Assembly: GCF_009769165.1 (NCBI RefSeq)
Contig: NZ_CP043476.1
Location: forward strand, 2,673,001-2,737,000
DNA length: 64,000 nucleotides
Source of the DNA: Xanthomonas hyacinthi
GTDB taxonomy: Bacteria; Pseudomonadota; Gammaproteobacteria; Xanthomonadales; Xanthomonadaceae
Direction of reading: 5' to 3'
This document shows, piece by piece, positions 9,233 through 18,855 of the stretch (the first letter of the stretch is position 1; each line of letters starts with the position of its first letter). Made by a program: the position numbers and the translations under genes. The notes under the pieces were generated by a model. The model was given only the letters and a program-made list of their open reading frames with translations. It had not been told where the DNA came from and searched no databases.

Positions 9233-11389
9233 ATGCCCTCTCTTGCCCATGCCTGCCTGCTCGCCGGACTGATCGTCTCCGGTACCGCCGCGGCGAAGGA
9301 AACCGCGATGCCCCAAGATCCCTACGCCTGGCTCGAAGACGTCACCGGTGCCAGGCCGCTGGACTGGGTCAAGGCGCAGAACGCCAAGACCGAGGCGCGG
9401 CTGACCGCCGAACCGGGCTTCCAGGCGCGCGAGGCCGGCATCCGCGAAGTGCTGGACTCGGACGCGAAGATCCCGGCGCTGCAGAAGATCGGTCCGTACT
9501 ACTACAACCTGTGGAAGGATCGCGAGCACGAGCGTGGGCTGTGGCGGCGCACCACCCTGGAGGAGTACCGCAAGCCCGAGCCGACGTGGGAGACGGTGCT
9601 GGACCTGGACGCGCTGAACAAGGCCGAGGGCGAGAACTGGGTGTGGCATGGCGCCGACTGCCTGCGCCCGGACTACCGCCGCTGCCTGATCGCGCTGTCG
9701 CGCGGCGGCGCCGATGCCGACGTCACCCGCGAGTTCGACCTGGGCGACAAGCAATGGGTCAAGGACGGCTTCTTCCGCCCCGAGGCCAAGGGCGGGCTGG
9801 GCTGGATCGACGCCGACAGCGTCTACCTCTATACCGACTTCGGCGCCGGTTCGCTGACCAGCTCCGGCTATCCGCGCGTGGTCAAGCAGTGGAAGCGCGG
9901 CACCCCGCTGCAGAGCGCGACCCTGGTCTACGAAGGCAAGCCGGAGGACATGTACATCGCCGCGAGGCACGACGACACGCCCGGCTACGAGCGCGATTTC
10001 GTCAGCCGCGCGCTGGCCTTCTACAACGACGAGCTGTACCTGCGCGAAGCGCATGGATGTGCGAGTGACGCGGGCGCAGGATGCGCAGGAGCGTCGGGCG
10101 CCGACGGCCGCCTGCGCAAGATCGACGTGCCCAACTCGGCCAGCAAGCGCGTGCACCGCGAATGGCTGACCCTGCAGTTGCGCGAGCCGTGGACCGTGGG
10201 CGGCGCCACCTATCCTGCCGGCGCGCTGCTGGCCGCCAGGTTCGACGAATTCATGGCCGGCAAGCGTGCGTTCCGGGTGTTGTTCGCACCGACCGACAGC
10301 ACCTCGCTGGAGGGGTTCGCGTGGACCAAGTCGACGCTGGTGCTGAACGTGCTCGACAACGTCAAGAGCCGGCTGTGGGTGCTGACCCCGGGCGAGGGCG
10401 AGTGGGCGCGCGCGCCGTTCGCGGTCGGCGACCTGGCCTTCGGCAGCACCAGCGTGGATGCGGTCGATGCCGACGAAAACGATCAGGTGTGGCTGACCTC
10501 CACCGATTTCCTGACTCCGACCACGCTGATGCTGGCCGACGTGCAGCGCGGCCCGCAGAGCATCGAGACGCTGAAGGCGATGCCGAGCTTCTTCGATGCG
10601 TCCAAGGACGCGATCGAGCAGCACTTCGCCATGTCCAAGGACGGCACCAAGGTGCCGTATTTCCTGGTCCGGCCGAAGCAGCTCAAGCTGGACGGCAGCA
10701 ATCCGACCCTGCTGTACGCCTACGGCGGCTTCGAGATCTCGATGACCCCGTTCTATTCCGGCGGGCTCGGCCGTGCCTGGCTCGACCAGGGCGGCGTGTA
10801 CGCGCTGGCCAACATCCGCGGCGGCGGCGAGTACGGCCCGCGCTGGCACCAGGCGGCGCTGCAGCAGAATCGGCACAAGGCCTACGAGGACATGGCGGCG
10901 GTGGCGCAGGACCTGGCCGCGCGCAAGATCACCTCGGCCAAGCACCTGGGTGTGCAGGGCGGCAGCAACGGCGGGCTGATGGCCGGCAACATGCTGGTGC
11001 AGTACCCGCAGCTGTTCGGCGCAGTGGTGGTGCAGGTGCCGCTGCTGGACATGAAGCGCTACAGCCATCTGCTGGCCGGCGCCTCGTGGATGGCCGAGTA
11101 CGGCAATCCGGATACCGACGACTGGAAGTACATCCAGACCTTCTCGCCGTACCACCTGTTCGACCCGAAGAAGACCTACCCGCCGGTGATCTTCCTGACC
11201 TCCACCCGCGACGACCGGGTGCACCCGGGCCACGCGCGCAAGATGGCGGCGAAGATGATCGATGCCGGCAAGGACGTGAGCTACTACGAGAACACCGAAG
11301 GCGGCCACGGCGGTGCGGCCAACAACGCGCAGGCGGCGCATATGCAGGCGTTGGCGTATGGGTTCCTGTGGGAGCGGTTGAAGGACTGA
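9233..11389 (+). CDS. prolyl oligopeptidase family serine peptidase (S9A)
   Basis: A 718-residue S9 peptidase that would cut short peptides after proline or a similar residue. A signal peptide (to about residue 20, GTAAA) predicts a periplasmic location. The N-terminal part forms the beta-propeller gate starting with DPYAWLEDV; the C-terminal alpha/beta hydrolase domain has the nucleophile S578 in QGGSNGG, the aspartate in TSTRDDRVHP and the histidine in EGGHGG. Slightly shorter than some homologues but complete. It is the first of two S9 oligopeptidases in the window (the other at 14924). Confidence 0.9.
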   Translation: MPSLAHACLLAGLIVSGTAAAKETAMPQDPYAWLEDVTGARPLDWVKAQNAKTEARLTAEPGFQAREAGIREVLDSDAKIPALQKIGPYYYNLWKDREHERGLWRRTTLEEYRKPEPTWETVLDLDALNKAEGENWVWHGADCLRPDYRRCLIALSRGGADADVTREFDLGDKQWVKDGFFRPEAKGGLGWIDADSVYLYTDFGAGSLTSSGYPRVVKQWKRGTPLQSATLVYEGKPEDMYIAARHDDTPGYERDFVSRALAFYNDELYLREAHGCASDAGAGCAGASGADGRLRKIDVPNSASKRVHREWLTLQLREPWTVGGATYPAGALLAARFDEFMAGKRAFRVLFAPTDSTSLEGFAWTKSTLVLNVLDNVKSRLWVLTPGEGEWARAPFAVGDLAFGSTSVDAVDADENDQVWLTSTDFLTPTTLMLADVQRGPQSIETLKAMPSFFDASKDAIEQHFAMSKDGTKVPYFLVRPKQLKLDGSNPTLLYAYGGFEISMTPFYSGGLGRAWLDQGGVYALANIRGGGEYGPRWHQAALQQNRHKAYEDMAAVAQDLAARKITSAKHLGVQGGSNGGLMAGNMLVQYPQLFGAVVVQVPLLDMKRYSHLLAGASWMAEYGNPDTDDWKYIQTFSPYHLFDPKKTYPPVIFLTSTRDDRVHPGHARKMAAKMIDAGKDVSYYENTEGGHGGAANNAQAAHMQALAYGFLWERLKD

Positions 11390-11503
11390 ACGTTGGACCG
11401 CCGCCGAGCTCCAATGCATGGCGGCGGTCCTGGGCATACTGCCATGGTGAGAAGCAAATCATCATCGGTCGATGTATCCCGCAGGACCTTACCGGGAATC
11501 GAG

Positions 11504-12433
11504 CTAGAGGCGTTCACCTGGCTCTTCGGCGGTGCGGAGTCTCTGCCCGAGCGCCTTCAGCAGATATTGATTTCCCTCTTTCGGCCAGCCGGTGAAATGC
11601 GCCACCACTTTGCTGTCGCGGAAAAGGTAGAAGTTTGGCGTACCCCATTCGTCGATCATCGGCCAGTCGGAGGTCCTGCGAGCCAGCACAATTGGCTGAT
11701 CGATGTGCCGGCGGTTCCATTCCGCAAACGTGTCGTAGTCAACCCTTCTCGCGACTGGCGCCATCCATAGCACTTTGAGGCCCCGCAACAGCGGACTTCC
11801 CCTGAGCGCATCCATGGAGCGTAGCGAGAAGCCGCAGTTTGGATGGACGATCGCGATCAATGTGTCGCCACGCAGCGGAAGCTCGATTTCCCGCAACTGC
11901 CTCTGTGAGGTACCCATCGCATACGCGTTGGCTTTGATCGGCGCCGTTGCCGTGATGACGCGCGGTACCGCTTCCAGGCCGACGTCCGGGTGCAGTATAG
12001 CTAGCATCCTGGCCTCGTCGAATTGACGGAACTGTATAAGCGACCCATGGTAAATCTTCAATTCGTCGGGCCCGATTCGGGTGCCGAGTTGTTTGACCAC
12101 TTTCTCCATGTCTTCCAGGTAGCGCGGATCGTCGCTGTAGTAGGCAAGCCGCTGCGTAGCGCGCAATAGCAGTTCGAGTTCTGCTGAGGACGCTGTTTGC
12201 AGCTTTTCCGACCGGATGAGCGAAGCGAAGTCCTGTGCATAAGCAGCGCGCAGGCGCCTGAGCCGCTCTTCTCGCGCGCTATCCAGCGTCGCCTGATCGA
12301 GCGCGGCCAGGCGGCTGTATGCGTCGTCTACTGGAGTGGCCGGCTCCTGGGCTTTGCCTGCAGACGAGGCGAAAAGCAGGCTTGCCATGATGGGTGAAAG
12401 AATAAAGAGTCGACTGCATATCGACATTGGCAT
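11504..12433 (-). CDS. exported thioredoxin-fold protein with a CGFS motif, function unknown
   Basis: A 309-residue protein with a signal peptide (about residues 1-28, ending SAGKAQ). Residues 35-170 are charged and helical with no recognised family. Residues 190-305 look like a thioredoxin fold: a strand (DTLIAIVHPN), an active-site-like CGFS followed by a helix (LRSMDAL), a strand with LKVLWMAPV, and a cis-proline-type turn GTPNFYLF followed by a final strand and helix. CGFS is the motif of monothiol glutaredoxins, but this is an exported protein of different overall design. GGAG precedes the ATG. GC content is lower than its surroundings. It is probably co-transcribed with the gene upstream at 12681. 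Confidence 0.7.
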   Translation of the reverse strand: MPMSICSRLFILSPIMASLLFASSAGKAQEPATPVDDAYSRLAALDQATLDSAREERLRRLRAAYAQDFASLIRSEKLQTASSAELELLLRATQRLAYYSDDPRYLEDMEKVVKQLGTRIGPDELKIYHGSLIQFRQFDEARMLAILHPDVGLEAVPRVITATAPIKANAYAMGTSQRQLREIELPLRGDTLIAIVHPNCGFSLRSMDALRGSPLLRGLKVLWMAPVARRVDYDTFAEWNRRHIDQPIVLARRTSDWPMIDEWGTPNFYLFRDSKVVAHFTGWPKEGNQYLLKALGQRLRTAEEPGERL

Positions 12434-12680
12434 TAGTCACTCCGACGATACGGTCAAAAACCTACGCGCCGGCTTGAGTAGGGTCGCAGGGGCGAAAAAA
12501 TCCAAAAGCGTGAGAGCGAGCGTTATAGCTTCACTTGGAGTAGTGAAAAACGACTGCGCCTCCGCCGGACATTTGGCGGAGGCTGTTCGGGATACTGGTG
12601 CATACACGCGGATGCTGCGGCTGCTGCTTGACGGCGGCTCGCTCCCCCGTTCTCGCTGCCATTGATATTGTCGATGGCGT

Positions 12681-13244
12681 TTAGCAATTGCTGCCGATAC
12701 AGATCTTGCCGAGGCTTTCAACACATGTGGCTCTACTCTGACACGCATGGTCTGGATAGTCTACGGGGTAAGAGTCGTCCCCGGGGAGCCAGGTACTTTT
12801 GTAGCCAGCGGAACGGTCAGAGCGCATGCGGGTGACAGACATCACGGTCTTGCTGATCTCATCCGGCTGTTTTATGCCTGGAATCGATCGAACTGTAGCC
12901 TGTTGTCCGAATAGCATCAGGAGCTTATAGGCCTCGTATGCCGTCAACTCCAGCGCGATATCTTCATAAGAATAACTGGCCAAGCCGCTAGAGGAAAAAA
13001 CCAGACTATCAAGGAAGCGCGTTCTCGCTCCCTGTGTCAATCGTCGTAGCGGAGAATCACTAGGTAAGGTTTGCACGTACTGCTGCAGTTCTGCCCGGGA
13101 ATGAATGGGAGCAATCTGCTGATCGATGAGTCGTTGGTCTAATTCACTGGCGTTGAAGTCGGAGAGCTTTGACTCCTGAGCTAGCACAGTGTTCCCATAG
13201 AGGAAAAAAAAGGCGGCCATGCCGAGTTTGATGAATGTATTCAT
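12681..13244 (-). CDS. secreted Cys-rich-tail hypothetical protein
   Basis: A 187-residue exported protein with a clear signal peptide (MNTFIKLGMAAFFFLYGNTVLAQ) and no recognised domain. The mature part is helical and polar, and the last 25 residues carry four cysteines (HACQSRATC... KICIGSNC), suggesting two disulfides in the periplasm. The ATG at 13244 has a strong AAGGAG site, which rules out the longer frame to 13304. GC is clearly below the window average. It lies upstream of the thioredoxin-fold gene on the same strand, so the two may form an operon in which one protein handles the disulfides of the other; that link is inference. Confidence 0.65.
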   Translation of the reverse strand: MNTFIKLGMAAFFFLYGNTVLAQESKLSDFNASELDQRLIDQQIAPIHSRAELQQYVQTLPSDSPLRRLTQGARTRFLDSLVFSSSGLASYSYEDIALELTAYEAYKLLMLFGQQATVRSIPGIKQPDEISKTVMSVTRMRSDRSAGYKSTWLPGDDSYPVDYPDHACQSRATCVESLGKICIGSNC

Positions 13245-13511
13245 GGTGCTCCTTGTTATAGAGATTAATGACTCCGCGCGATAAAATTCGACCGATGAAG
13301 ACAATCGCAGGGGTTTCTGTCGGAGCCTCTGGGCTATGCGAGCCGCTGATAGCTCGGCTAAGCTCGACTGCGGCTAGCCATTGCACCCTTAAAATCTTCT
13401 ACGCCGCCCGATTCTTGCTGTCAAGAGTCCTGTTGGTGCATCGATGCGACATATCGTCTTGAGTTTTAACCGGGCCGACTTGCTCGAAGTCAGGGGGGCT
13501 TTTCAGTCACT

Positions 13512-14753
13512 TTAGCTTCCGCATGGGCCGTATCTTGATGCCGGCGGAGACCAACGCGCCAGCCCGCGCGCGATGCGCGCCACCGCTTCCTGCAGCCGCG
13601 GCAGGCTCTGCGTGTAGGCGATGCGCACGTGCTGGCGTGCGCGGTGCTGGCCGAAGTCCACGCCTGGGGTGAACGCCACGTGCTCGGTTTCCAGGAAATG
13701 CGCGCAGAACGCCTGCGCGTCGTCGGTGAACGCGCTGACGTCGGCGTACAGGTAGAACGCGCCCTGCGGTTCCACTTCGATGCGGAAACCGAGCGCGCGC
13801 AGCGCCGGCAGCAGGTAGTCGCGGCGCTGGCCGAACTCGGCGCGGCGCGCTTCCAGGATCTGCAGGGTGTCGGGGCGGAAACAGGCCAGCGCCGCGTGCT
13901 GGGCGATGCTCGAGGCGCTGATGTACAGGTTCTGCGCCAGCTTCTCCAGCGACGGCACCGCCGCGCGCGGTGCCACCAGCCAGCCCAGGCGCCAGCCGGT
14001 CATGCCGAAGTACTTGGAGAAGCTGTTGAGCACGTAGGCGCCGTCGTCGACCTCGAGCACGCTGGGCGCGTCGATGCCGTAGCTGAGGCCGTGGTAGATC
14101 TCGTCGACCACCAGGTGGCCGCCGCGCGCCTGCAGCGCCTGCGCCAGTGCGGCCAGTTCGGCGCGGTCCAGCAGGGTGCCGGTCGGGTTGGCCGGCGAGG
14201 CGACCAGCGCGCCGACGCTGTCGGCATTCCAGTGCGCGTCCAGCAAGGCCGGGGTCAGTTGGTAGCGGCTGTCCGGGCCGACCGGCACCAGCTGCGCAGC
14301 GCCTTCGACCAGGCGCAGGAAGTGGCGGTTGCACGGATAGCCTGGGTCGGCCAGCAGCCAGCGCTTGCCCGGATCCACCAGCAGCGCGCTGGCCAACAGC
14401 AGCGCGCCGGAACCGCCGGGCGTGATCATGATCCGCGCCGGGTCCAGGTCCACGTCGTGGCGTTGCCGGTAGAAGCCGGCCAAGGCCTCGCGCAGGGCCG
14501 GCAGTCCGCGCGCGGCGGTGTAGCGGGTATGGCCGGCGGCCAGGGCGGCCTGGCCTGCGGCGACGATCGGCGCGGCGGTGGTGAAGTCAGGTTCGCCGAT
14601 CTCCAGGTGGATCACGTCGTGGCCGGCGTGTTCCAGTTCGTTGGCGCGGGCCAGCAGCGCCATCACGTGGAACGGTTCGATGTCGCGGCTGCGTTGGCTG
14701 TAAGCGGGCGGCGCGTGCCGAGCGGAAGCGGGTTGGATCGGAAGGGAAGCCAT
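13512..14753 (-). CDS. PLP-dependent class I/II aminotransferase
   Basis: A 413-residue fold-type I aminotransferase, cytosolic. It shows HLEIGEPDF, the phosphate-cradle region TPGGSGALLL, ASPANPTGT, DEIYHGLSY, and the cofactor lysine in SFSKYFGMTGWRLGW. The overall pattern resembles aspartate/alanine-type aminotransferases with broad substrates; the amino donor cannot be fixed from sequence. The ATG at 14753 (MASLPIQ) is used rather than the upstream 14774. It is divergent from ptrB with 170 bases between them. Confidence 0.87.
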   Translation of the reverse strand: MASLPIQPASARHAPPAYSQRSRDIEPFHVMALLARANELEHAGHDVIHLEIGEPDFTTAAPIVAAGQAALAAGHTRYTAARGLPALREALAGFYRQRHDVDLDPARIMITPGGSGALLLASALLVDPGKRWLLADPGYPCNRHFLRLVEGAAQLVPVGPDSRYQLTPALLDAHWNADSVGALVASPANPTGTLLDRAELAALAQALQARGGHLVVDEIYHGLSYGIDAPSVLEVDDGAYVLNSFSKYFGMTGWRLGWLVAPRAAVPSLEKLAQNLYISASSIAQHAALACFRPDTLQILEARRAEFGQRRDYLLPALRALGFRIEVEPQGAFYLYADVSAFTDDAQAFCAHFLETEHVAFTPGVDFGQHRARQHVRIAYTQSLPRLQEAVARIARGLARWSPPASRYGPCGS

Positions 14754-14923
14754 GGCCCGATCATAGAGGAGCATGCCGAAGAATTCGTTGCGCGCGCTTG
14801 CCAGGATGCGGCGTTGCGCGGAGACTCGGCCGGCACCGTGCGGCGCTGCGCCGCATGCCTGCCGCCTCCCGGCCCGGGCAGCGCGTCCTCTAAGTTGCGT
14901 TGCCGCCGCCGGAGCCCCATTAG

Positions 14924-17050
14924 ATGCACCATCGTCCCTTGCTAGCGAGCTTCGTCCTGCTCATGACTTCGCCCTTCGCCTCCGCCCTCGCCACCGACGC
15001 CACGCCGCCGTACCCGGCCAAGCAGCCGCACACGGTCACCGCGCCGTTCGGCGCTACCCGCCAGGACGACTACTACTGGCTGCGCGACGACAAGCGCGAA
15101 AACCCGCAGATGCTGGCGTACCTCAACGCCGAGAACGCCTATGCCGACCAGGTGCTGAAGCCGCTCAAGCCGCTGGAGGATACGCTGTACAAGGAGATCG
15201 TCGGCCGCATCAAGCAGGACGACAGCAGCGTGCCGTACCGCGAGCGCGGCTACTGGTACTACACCCGCTACGAGAGCGGCAAGGACTACCCGGTGCACGC
15301 GCGACGCAAGGGCAGCATGGAGGCGCCGGAGGAACTCCTGCTCGACGTCAACGCCATGGCCGCGGACAAGGGCTATTTCAGCCTGGGCGATGCGGTGGTC
15401 AGCCAGGACAACCGCCTCCTGGCCTGGACCGAGGACGACGTCGGCCGCCGCCAGTACGTGGTGCGCTTCAAGAACCTGGACACCGGCGAGGTCTACGCCG
15501 ACCGCGTGCCGGGCGTGTCGCCGGACGTGGTCTGGGCCGACGACAACAAGACCTTGTTCTACGTCGAGAACGATCCGGAAACGCTGCTCACCGTGCGCGT
15601 CAGGAAGCACGTGCTGGGCACGCCGGCCACGCAGGACGCGCTGGTCTACGAAGAAAAGGACGACAGCTTCTACATGGGCCTGGGCCGTACCCGCGACGAC
15701 AAGTACATCCTCATCGGCGTGGAAAGCACGGTGTCCTCCGAGCAGCGCTACGCGCCGGCCGCCGATCCGCAGCACTTCGCCGTGCTGGCGCCGCGCGAGC
15801 GCGACGTCGAGTACAGCGCCGACCATTTTGATGGGCGCTGGGTGATCCGCACCAACTGGAAGGCCAGGAACTACGCGCTGATGACCGCGCCCGACGGCGC
15901 CAGCAAGCGCGCGCAGTGGCAGGCCTGGCTGCCCTACGACGAGAAGGTGTTCATCGACAGCTTCGAACTGTTCGACGGCTACACCGCCATCGCCGAGCGG
16001 TCCGACGGGCTGGAGCGGATCCGCCTGCACTTCGCCGACGGCAAGGAGGAGTACGTCAAGGCCGACGAGCCGGCGTATTCGATGGGCCTGTCGGTCAATC
16101 CCGAGCCGGACACGCCGTGGCTGCGCTACAGCTACACCTCGCTGACCACGCCGGCCACCACCTACGAACTCAACACCCGCACCGGCGAGCGCAAGCTGCT
16201 CAAGCAGCAGCCGGTGATCGGCTACGACGCCGACAAGTACCAGACCGAGCGCGTGTGGGTGAGCGCGCGCGACGGGGTCAAGGTGCCGGTGTCGCTGGTG
16301 TACAAGAAGAGCTTCAAGAAGGACGGCACCGCGGCGCTGTACCAGTACGCCTACGGCAGCTACGGCATGTCCACCGATCCCGCCTTCAACCTGCCGGTGG
16401 TCAGCCTGCTCGACCGTGGCGTGGTCTACGCCATCGCGCACATCCGCGGCGGCCAGGAGATGGGCCGCGACTGGTACGACCAGGGCAAGCTGCTGCACAA
16501 GAAGAACACCTTCACCGACTTCATCGACGTGACCCGCGGCCTGGTCAAGCTGGGCTATGCGGCGCCGGACCGCGTCGCCGCGGCCGGCGGCAGCGCCGGC
16601 GGCCTGCTGATGGGCGCGGTGGCGAACATGGCGCCGCAGGATTACCGGGTGCTGGTGGCGCAGGTGCCGTTCGTCGACGTGGTCACCACCATGCTCGACC
16701 CGAGCATTCCGCTGACCACCAACGAATACGACGAGTGGGGCAATCCGGAGCAGAAGCAGTACTACGACTACATGCTCGGCTATTCGCCATACGACAACGT
16801 CACGCGCCAGGCGTATCCGGCGCTGTTCGTCGGCACCGGCCTGTGGGATTCGCAGGTGCAGTACTGGGAGCCGGCGAAGTGGGTGGCCAGGCTGCGTGAC
16901 GACAACACCGGCACCCGCCCGATCGTGTTCCGGGTCAACATGGAAGCCGGCCACGGCGGCAAGTCCGGGCGCTTCCGCCGCTATCGCGAGCAGGCCGAAT
17001 CGTATGCGTTCATGCTCGACCAGTTGGGCGTGGAGCAGGCGGCGAAGTAA
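14924..17050 (+). CDS. ptrB: oligopeptidase B (S9 family), exported
   Basis: A 708-residue serine oligopeptidase that cleaves short peptides after Arg/Lys. A signal peptide (to about residue 23, ASALAT) precedes PPYPAKQPHTV and the family start DDYYWLRDD. The propeller domain is followed by the catalytic domain with S557 in AGGSAGG, the aspartate near GLWDSQVQYWEP and the histidine in EAGHGG. Acidic residues for basic P1 pockets are expected in this family but were not mapped. E. coli PtrB is cytosolic, whereas this one carries a signal peptide, as other xanthomonad copies seem to do. Confidence 0.9.
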   Translation: MHHRPLLASFVLLMTSPFASALATDATPPYPAKQPHTVTAPFGATRQDDYYWLRDDKRENPQMLAYLNAENAYADQVLKPLKPLEDTLYKEIVGRIKQDDSSVPYRERGYWYYTRYESGKDYPVHARRKGSMEAPEELLLDVNAMAADKGYFSLGDAVVSQDNRLLAWTEDDVGRRQYVVRFKNLDTGEVYADRVPGVSPDVVWADDNKTLFYVENDPETLLTVRVRKHVLGTPATQDALVYEEKDDSFYMGLGRTRDDKYILIGVESTVSSEQRYAPAADPQHFAVLAPRERDVEYSADHFDGRWVIRTNWKARNYALMTAPDGASKRAQWQAWLPYDEKVFIDSFELFDGYTAIAERSDGLERIRLHFADGKEEYVKADEPAYSMGLSVNPEPDTPWLRYSYTSLTTPATTYELNTRTGERKLLKQQPVIGYDADKYQTERVWVSARDGVKVPVSLVYKKSFKKDGTAALYQYAYGSYGMSTDPAFNLPVVSLLDRGVVYAIAHIRGGQEMGRDWYDQGKLLHKKNTFTDFIDVTRGLVKLGYAAPDRVAAAGGSAGGLLMGAVANMAPQDYRVLVAQVPFVDVVTTMLDPSIPLTTNEYDEWGNPEQKQYYDYMLGYSPYDNVTRQAYPALFVGTGLWDSQVQYWEPAKWVARLRDDNTGTRPIVFRVNMEAGHGGKSGRFRRYREQAESYAFMLDQLGVEQAAK

Positions 17051-17071
17051 GGCGGATTGGCGCGGCGCTGC

Positions 17072-17152
17072 GTCGCGGCTGAAGCCGCTCCCACAAGGCG
17101 GGAGTGTGCCGAGTGCCGGCCGGGTGCATGTGGGAGGGACTTCAGTCCCGAC
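17072..17152. repeat. family B inverted repeat (GTGGGAGGGACTTCAGTCCCGAC type)
   Basis: The left unit 17072-17097 ends CGCTCCCACAAG; the right unit 17129-17152 is TGTGGGAGGGACTTCAGTCCCGAC minus its tail, in the opposite sense. Together they form an interrupted inverted repeat between ptrB and the YbaN gene. The same family appears at 22631-22690 and 31911-31977. They are REP/PU-like elements common in pseudomonads and xanthomonads. Confidence 0.75.
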
Positions 17153-17272
17153 TGCATCGAGGTTCGGCAGGCCCGCCGCTCCGCTCCTCGCAATTGAAGT
17201 CGCTCGCGCAAGAGGCGGGCGGCGAGGGCGCATATTCCGCTCGACATCGGCTCGCGGCTTTATCATGCGCCG

Positions 17273-17656
17273 ATGGAACCCCCTTCCCGTTTCCGCTGGG
17301 CCTGGTGGCTGCTGGCCTACGTCAGCCTGGCGACGGGCATCGTCGGCATCTTCGTGCCGGGCTTGCCGACCACGGTGTTCGTGCTGATCTCGGCCTATGC
17401 CGCCTCGCGCGGCTCCGAGCGCCTGCGTCGCCGGTTGCTGGAGGATCCGCGCTTCGGCGCCAGCATCCGCGACTGGGAAGCGCACGGCGCGGTCAGCCGC
17501 CGCGGCAAGTGGATGGCCACGCTGACCATGGCGGTGTGCGCGCTGGTGCTGTTGCTGTTCGTGCACACGCCGTGGGTGCAGGTGCTGGCGATCGGCTGCA
17601 TGAGCGGCGTGGCGCTGTGGCTGTGGCTGCGCCCGGAGCCGCCGCCGCGCGAGTGA
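17273..17656 (+). CDS. YbaN family (DUF454) inner-membrane protein
   Basis: A 127-residue membrane protein. The first helix holds the family signature LATGIVGIFVPGLPTTVFVL, followed by the basic cytoplasmic segment (SRGSERLRRRLL, FGASIRDWEAHGAVSRRGK) and two more helices. This order matches the DUF454/YbaN family; no biochemical function is established. No clear ribosome site is visible before the ATG at 17273, but the start fits the family. It stands alone between repeat DNA and lptM. Confidence 0.88.
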   Translation: MEPPSRFRWAWWLLAYVSLATGIVGIFVPGLPTTVFVLISAYAASRGSERLRRRLLEDPRFGASIRDWEAHGAVSRRGKWMATLTMAVCALVLLLFVHTPWVQVLAIGCMSGVALWLWLRPEPPPRE

Positions 17657-17741
17657 GGCCTTGGGCCTAGGTGCTGCTGCGCCTGGCCGCAGCGCCGCAT
17701 GCGGCACAGCCGGTTCATGCCCTTCTGGCTATACTCGGCGC

Positions 17742-17993
17742 ATGAGCACATCGTTCCGTCATCCGATCCGTACCGTCCTGTTCGGCGCCGCCCTGCTGGC
17801 GCTGGCCGGGTGCGGCAACAAGGGCCCGTTGGTGATGCCGCAGAAGCCGGTGCCGGTGGAAGCCGCGCCGGCCACCGCGCCCGACGCGACGCCGCCGGCC
17901 ACCACCGATCCCGCCGGCCAGGCGCAGCCGGTCGATGGCCAGCAGCAGCCGGTCGACGCCACCAGCCCCACGCCCACCGATGGGAATGAGTGA
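17742..17993 (+). CDS. lptM: LPS translocon maturation chaperone LptM (YifL-like lipoprotein)
   Basis: An 83-residue lipoprotein: short basic N-terminus, hydrophobic core, lipobox LALAGC, then the diagnostic CGNKGPL sequence and a long Pro/Ala/Gln-rich tail. LptM/YifL helps the LptD-LptE lipopolysaccharide translocon to mature its disulfides at the outer membrane (family knowledge). Location immediately before dapF is the classic yifL-dapF order. Its stop overlaps the dapF start region, so translation is probably coupled. The tail is longer than in E. coli. Confidence 0.88.
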   Translation: MSTSFRHPIRTVLFGAALLALAGCGNKGPLVMPQKPVPVEAAPATAPDATPPATTDPAGQAQPVDGQQQPVDATSPTPTDGNE

Positions 17994-18855
17994 GGCCAGC
18001 GTCAGTGAGGCCAGCGTCGCGGCGCGCCTGCGCTTTTCCAAGATGCAGGGCGCGGGCAACGATTTCGTGGTGCTCGACCTGCGCGATGGCACGCCGCCGC
18101 CGGACGCCGCGCTGGCGGTGCGCCTGGCCGACCGCCATTTCGGCGTCGGCTGCGACCAACTGCTGACCATCGAGGCGCCGCGCAGCGCGGACGCGGTGGC
18201 CAGCTATCGCATCTGGAATACCGACGGCAGCCTGGCCGGGCAGTGCGGCAACGGCGCGCGCTGCGTCGCCGCCTGGCTGGTGCGCGACGGCGCCGCCGGC
18301 CGCGACCCGTTCGTCATCGACAGTCCGTTCGCCTCGCATCGCATCGAGCGCGGTGCCGACGGCCAGTTCGCGGTGGCGATGGGCGTGCCGCGCTTCGCCC
18401 CGGAGGACGTGCCGCTGATCGGCTTCCCGCGCATGCGCGAGGAGTATGTGCTGCCGCTGCAAGGCGGCAGCGTGCGCTTCGGCGCGGTGTCGATGGGCAA
18501 TCCGCATGCGGTGCTGGAAGTGGGCCTGGTCGACGCGGCGCCGGTCGAGCGGCTGGGGCCGTTGCTGCAGCAGCATGCGTCGTTCCCCGATTCGGTCAAT
18601 GTCGGCTTCGCCCAGGTGCTCGACCGCGGCCATGTGCGCCTGCGCGTGTACGAGCGCGGCGTCGGCGAAACCCTGGCCTGCGGCAGCGGCGCCTGCGCGG
18701 CGGCGGCGGTGCTGATCCAGCGCGGCCGCGTGGAGCGCGACGTGCGCGTGGTGCTGCCCGGCGGCGAATTGCGCATCCGCTGGCCGCACGATGATGCGCC
18801 GCTGGTGATGTCCGGGCCGGCCGCGTTCGTTTTCGATGGGGAGTGGATCCGATGA
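17986..18855 (+). CDS. dapF: diaminopimelate epimerase
   Basis: Converts LL- to meso-diaminopimelate, the last step before lysine and the source of the peptidoglycan cross-linking residue; cytosolic. The two catalytic cysteines are C87 in GQCGNGARC and C232 in [23 protein letters not shown] is the family N-terminus. Start is ambiguous: ATGs at 17980 and 17986 both overlap lptM's stop. Compared with the family there are about 12 extra N-terminal residues, caused partly by a tandem 15-base duplication ([10 protein letters not shown]). The stop overlaps the next ATG (ATGA). Confidence 0.94.
   Translation: MSEASVSEASVAARLRFSKMQGAGNDFVVLDLRDGTPPPDAALAVRLADRHFGVGCDQLLTIEAPRSADAVASYRIWNTDGSLAGQCGNGARCVAAWLVRDGAAGRDPFVIDSPFASHRIERGADGQFAVAMGVPRFAPEDVPLIGFPRMREEYVLPLQGGSVRFGAVSMGNPHAVLEVGLVDAAPVERLGPLLQQHASFPDSVNVGFAQVLDRGHVRLRVYERGVGETLACGSGACAAAAVLIQRGRVERDVRVVLPGGELRIRWPHDDAPLVMSGPAAFVFDGEWIR
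17989..18018 (+). repeat. tandem 15-bp duplication in the dapF start
   Basis: AGTGAGGCCAGCGTC occurs twice in a row (17989-18003 and 18004-18018). It lies in frame in dapF, doubling SEASV, and spans the lptM stop codon. It is 15 bases, so copy-number change would keep both frames. Confidence 0.9.

Noticed and set aside
14942..17707. Very long minus-strand frame opposite ptrB
   Set aside because: Low-complexity Arg/His/Ala/Val sequence typical of the antisense frame of a high-GC gene.
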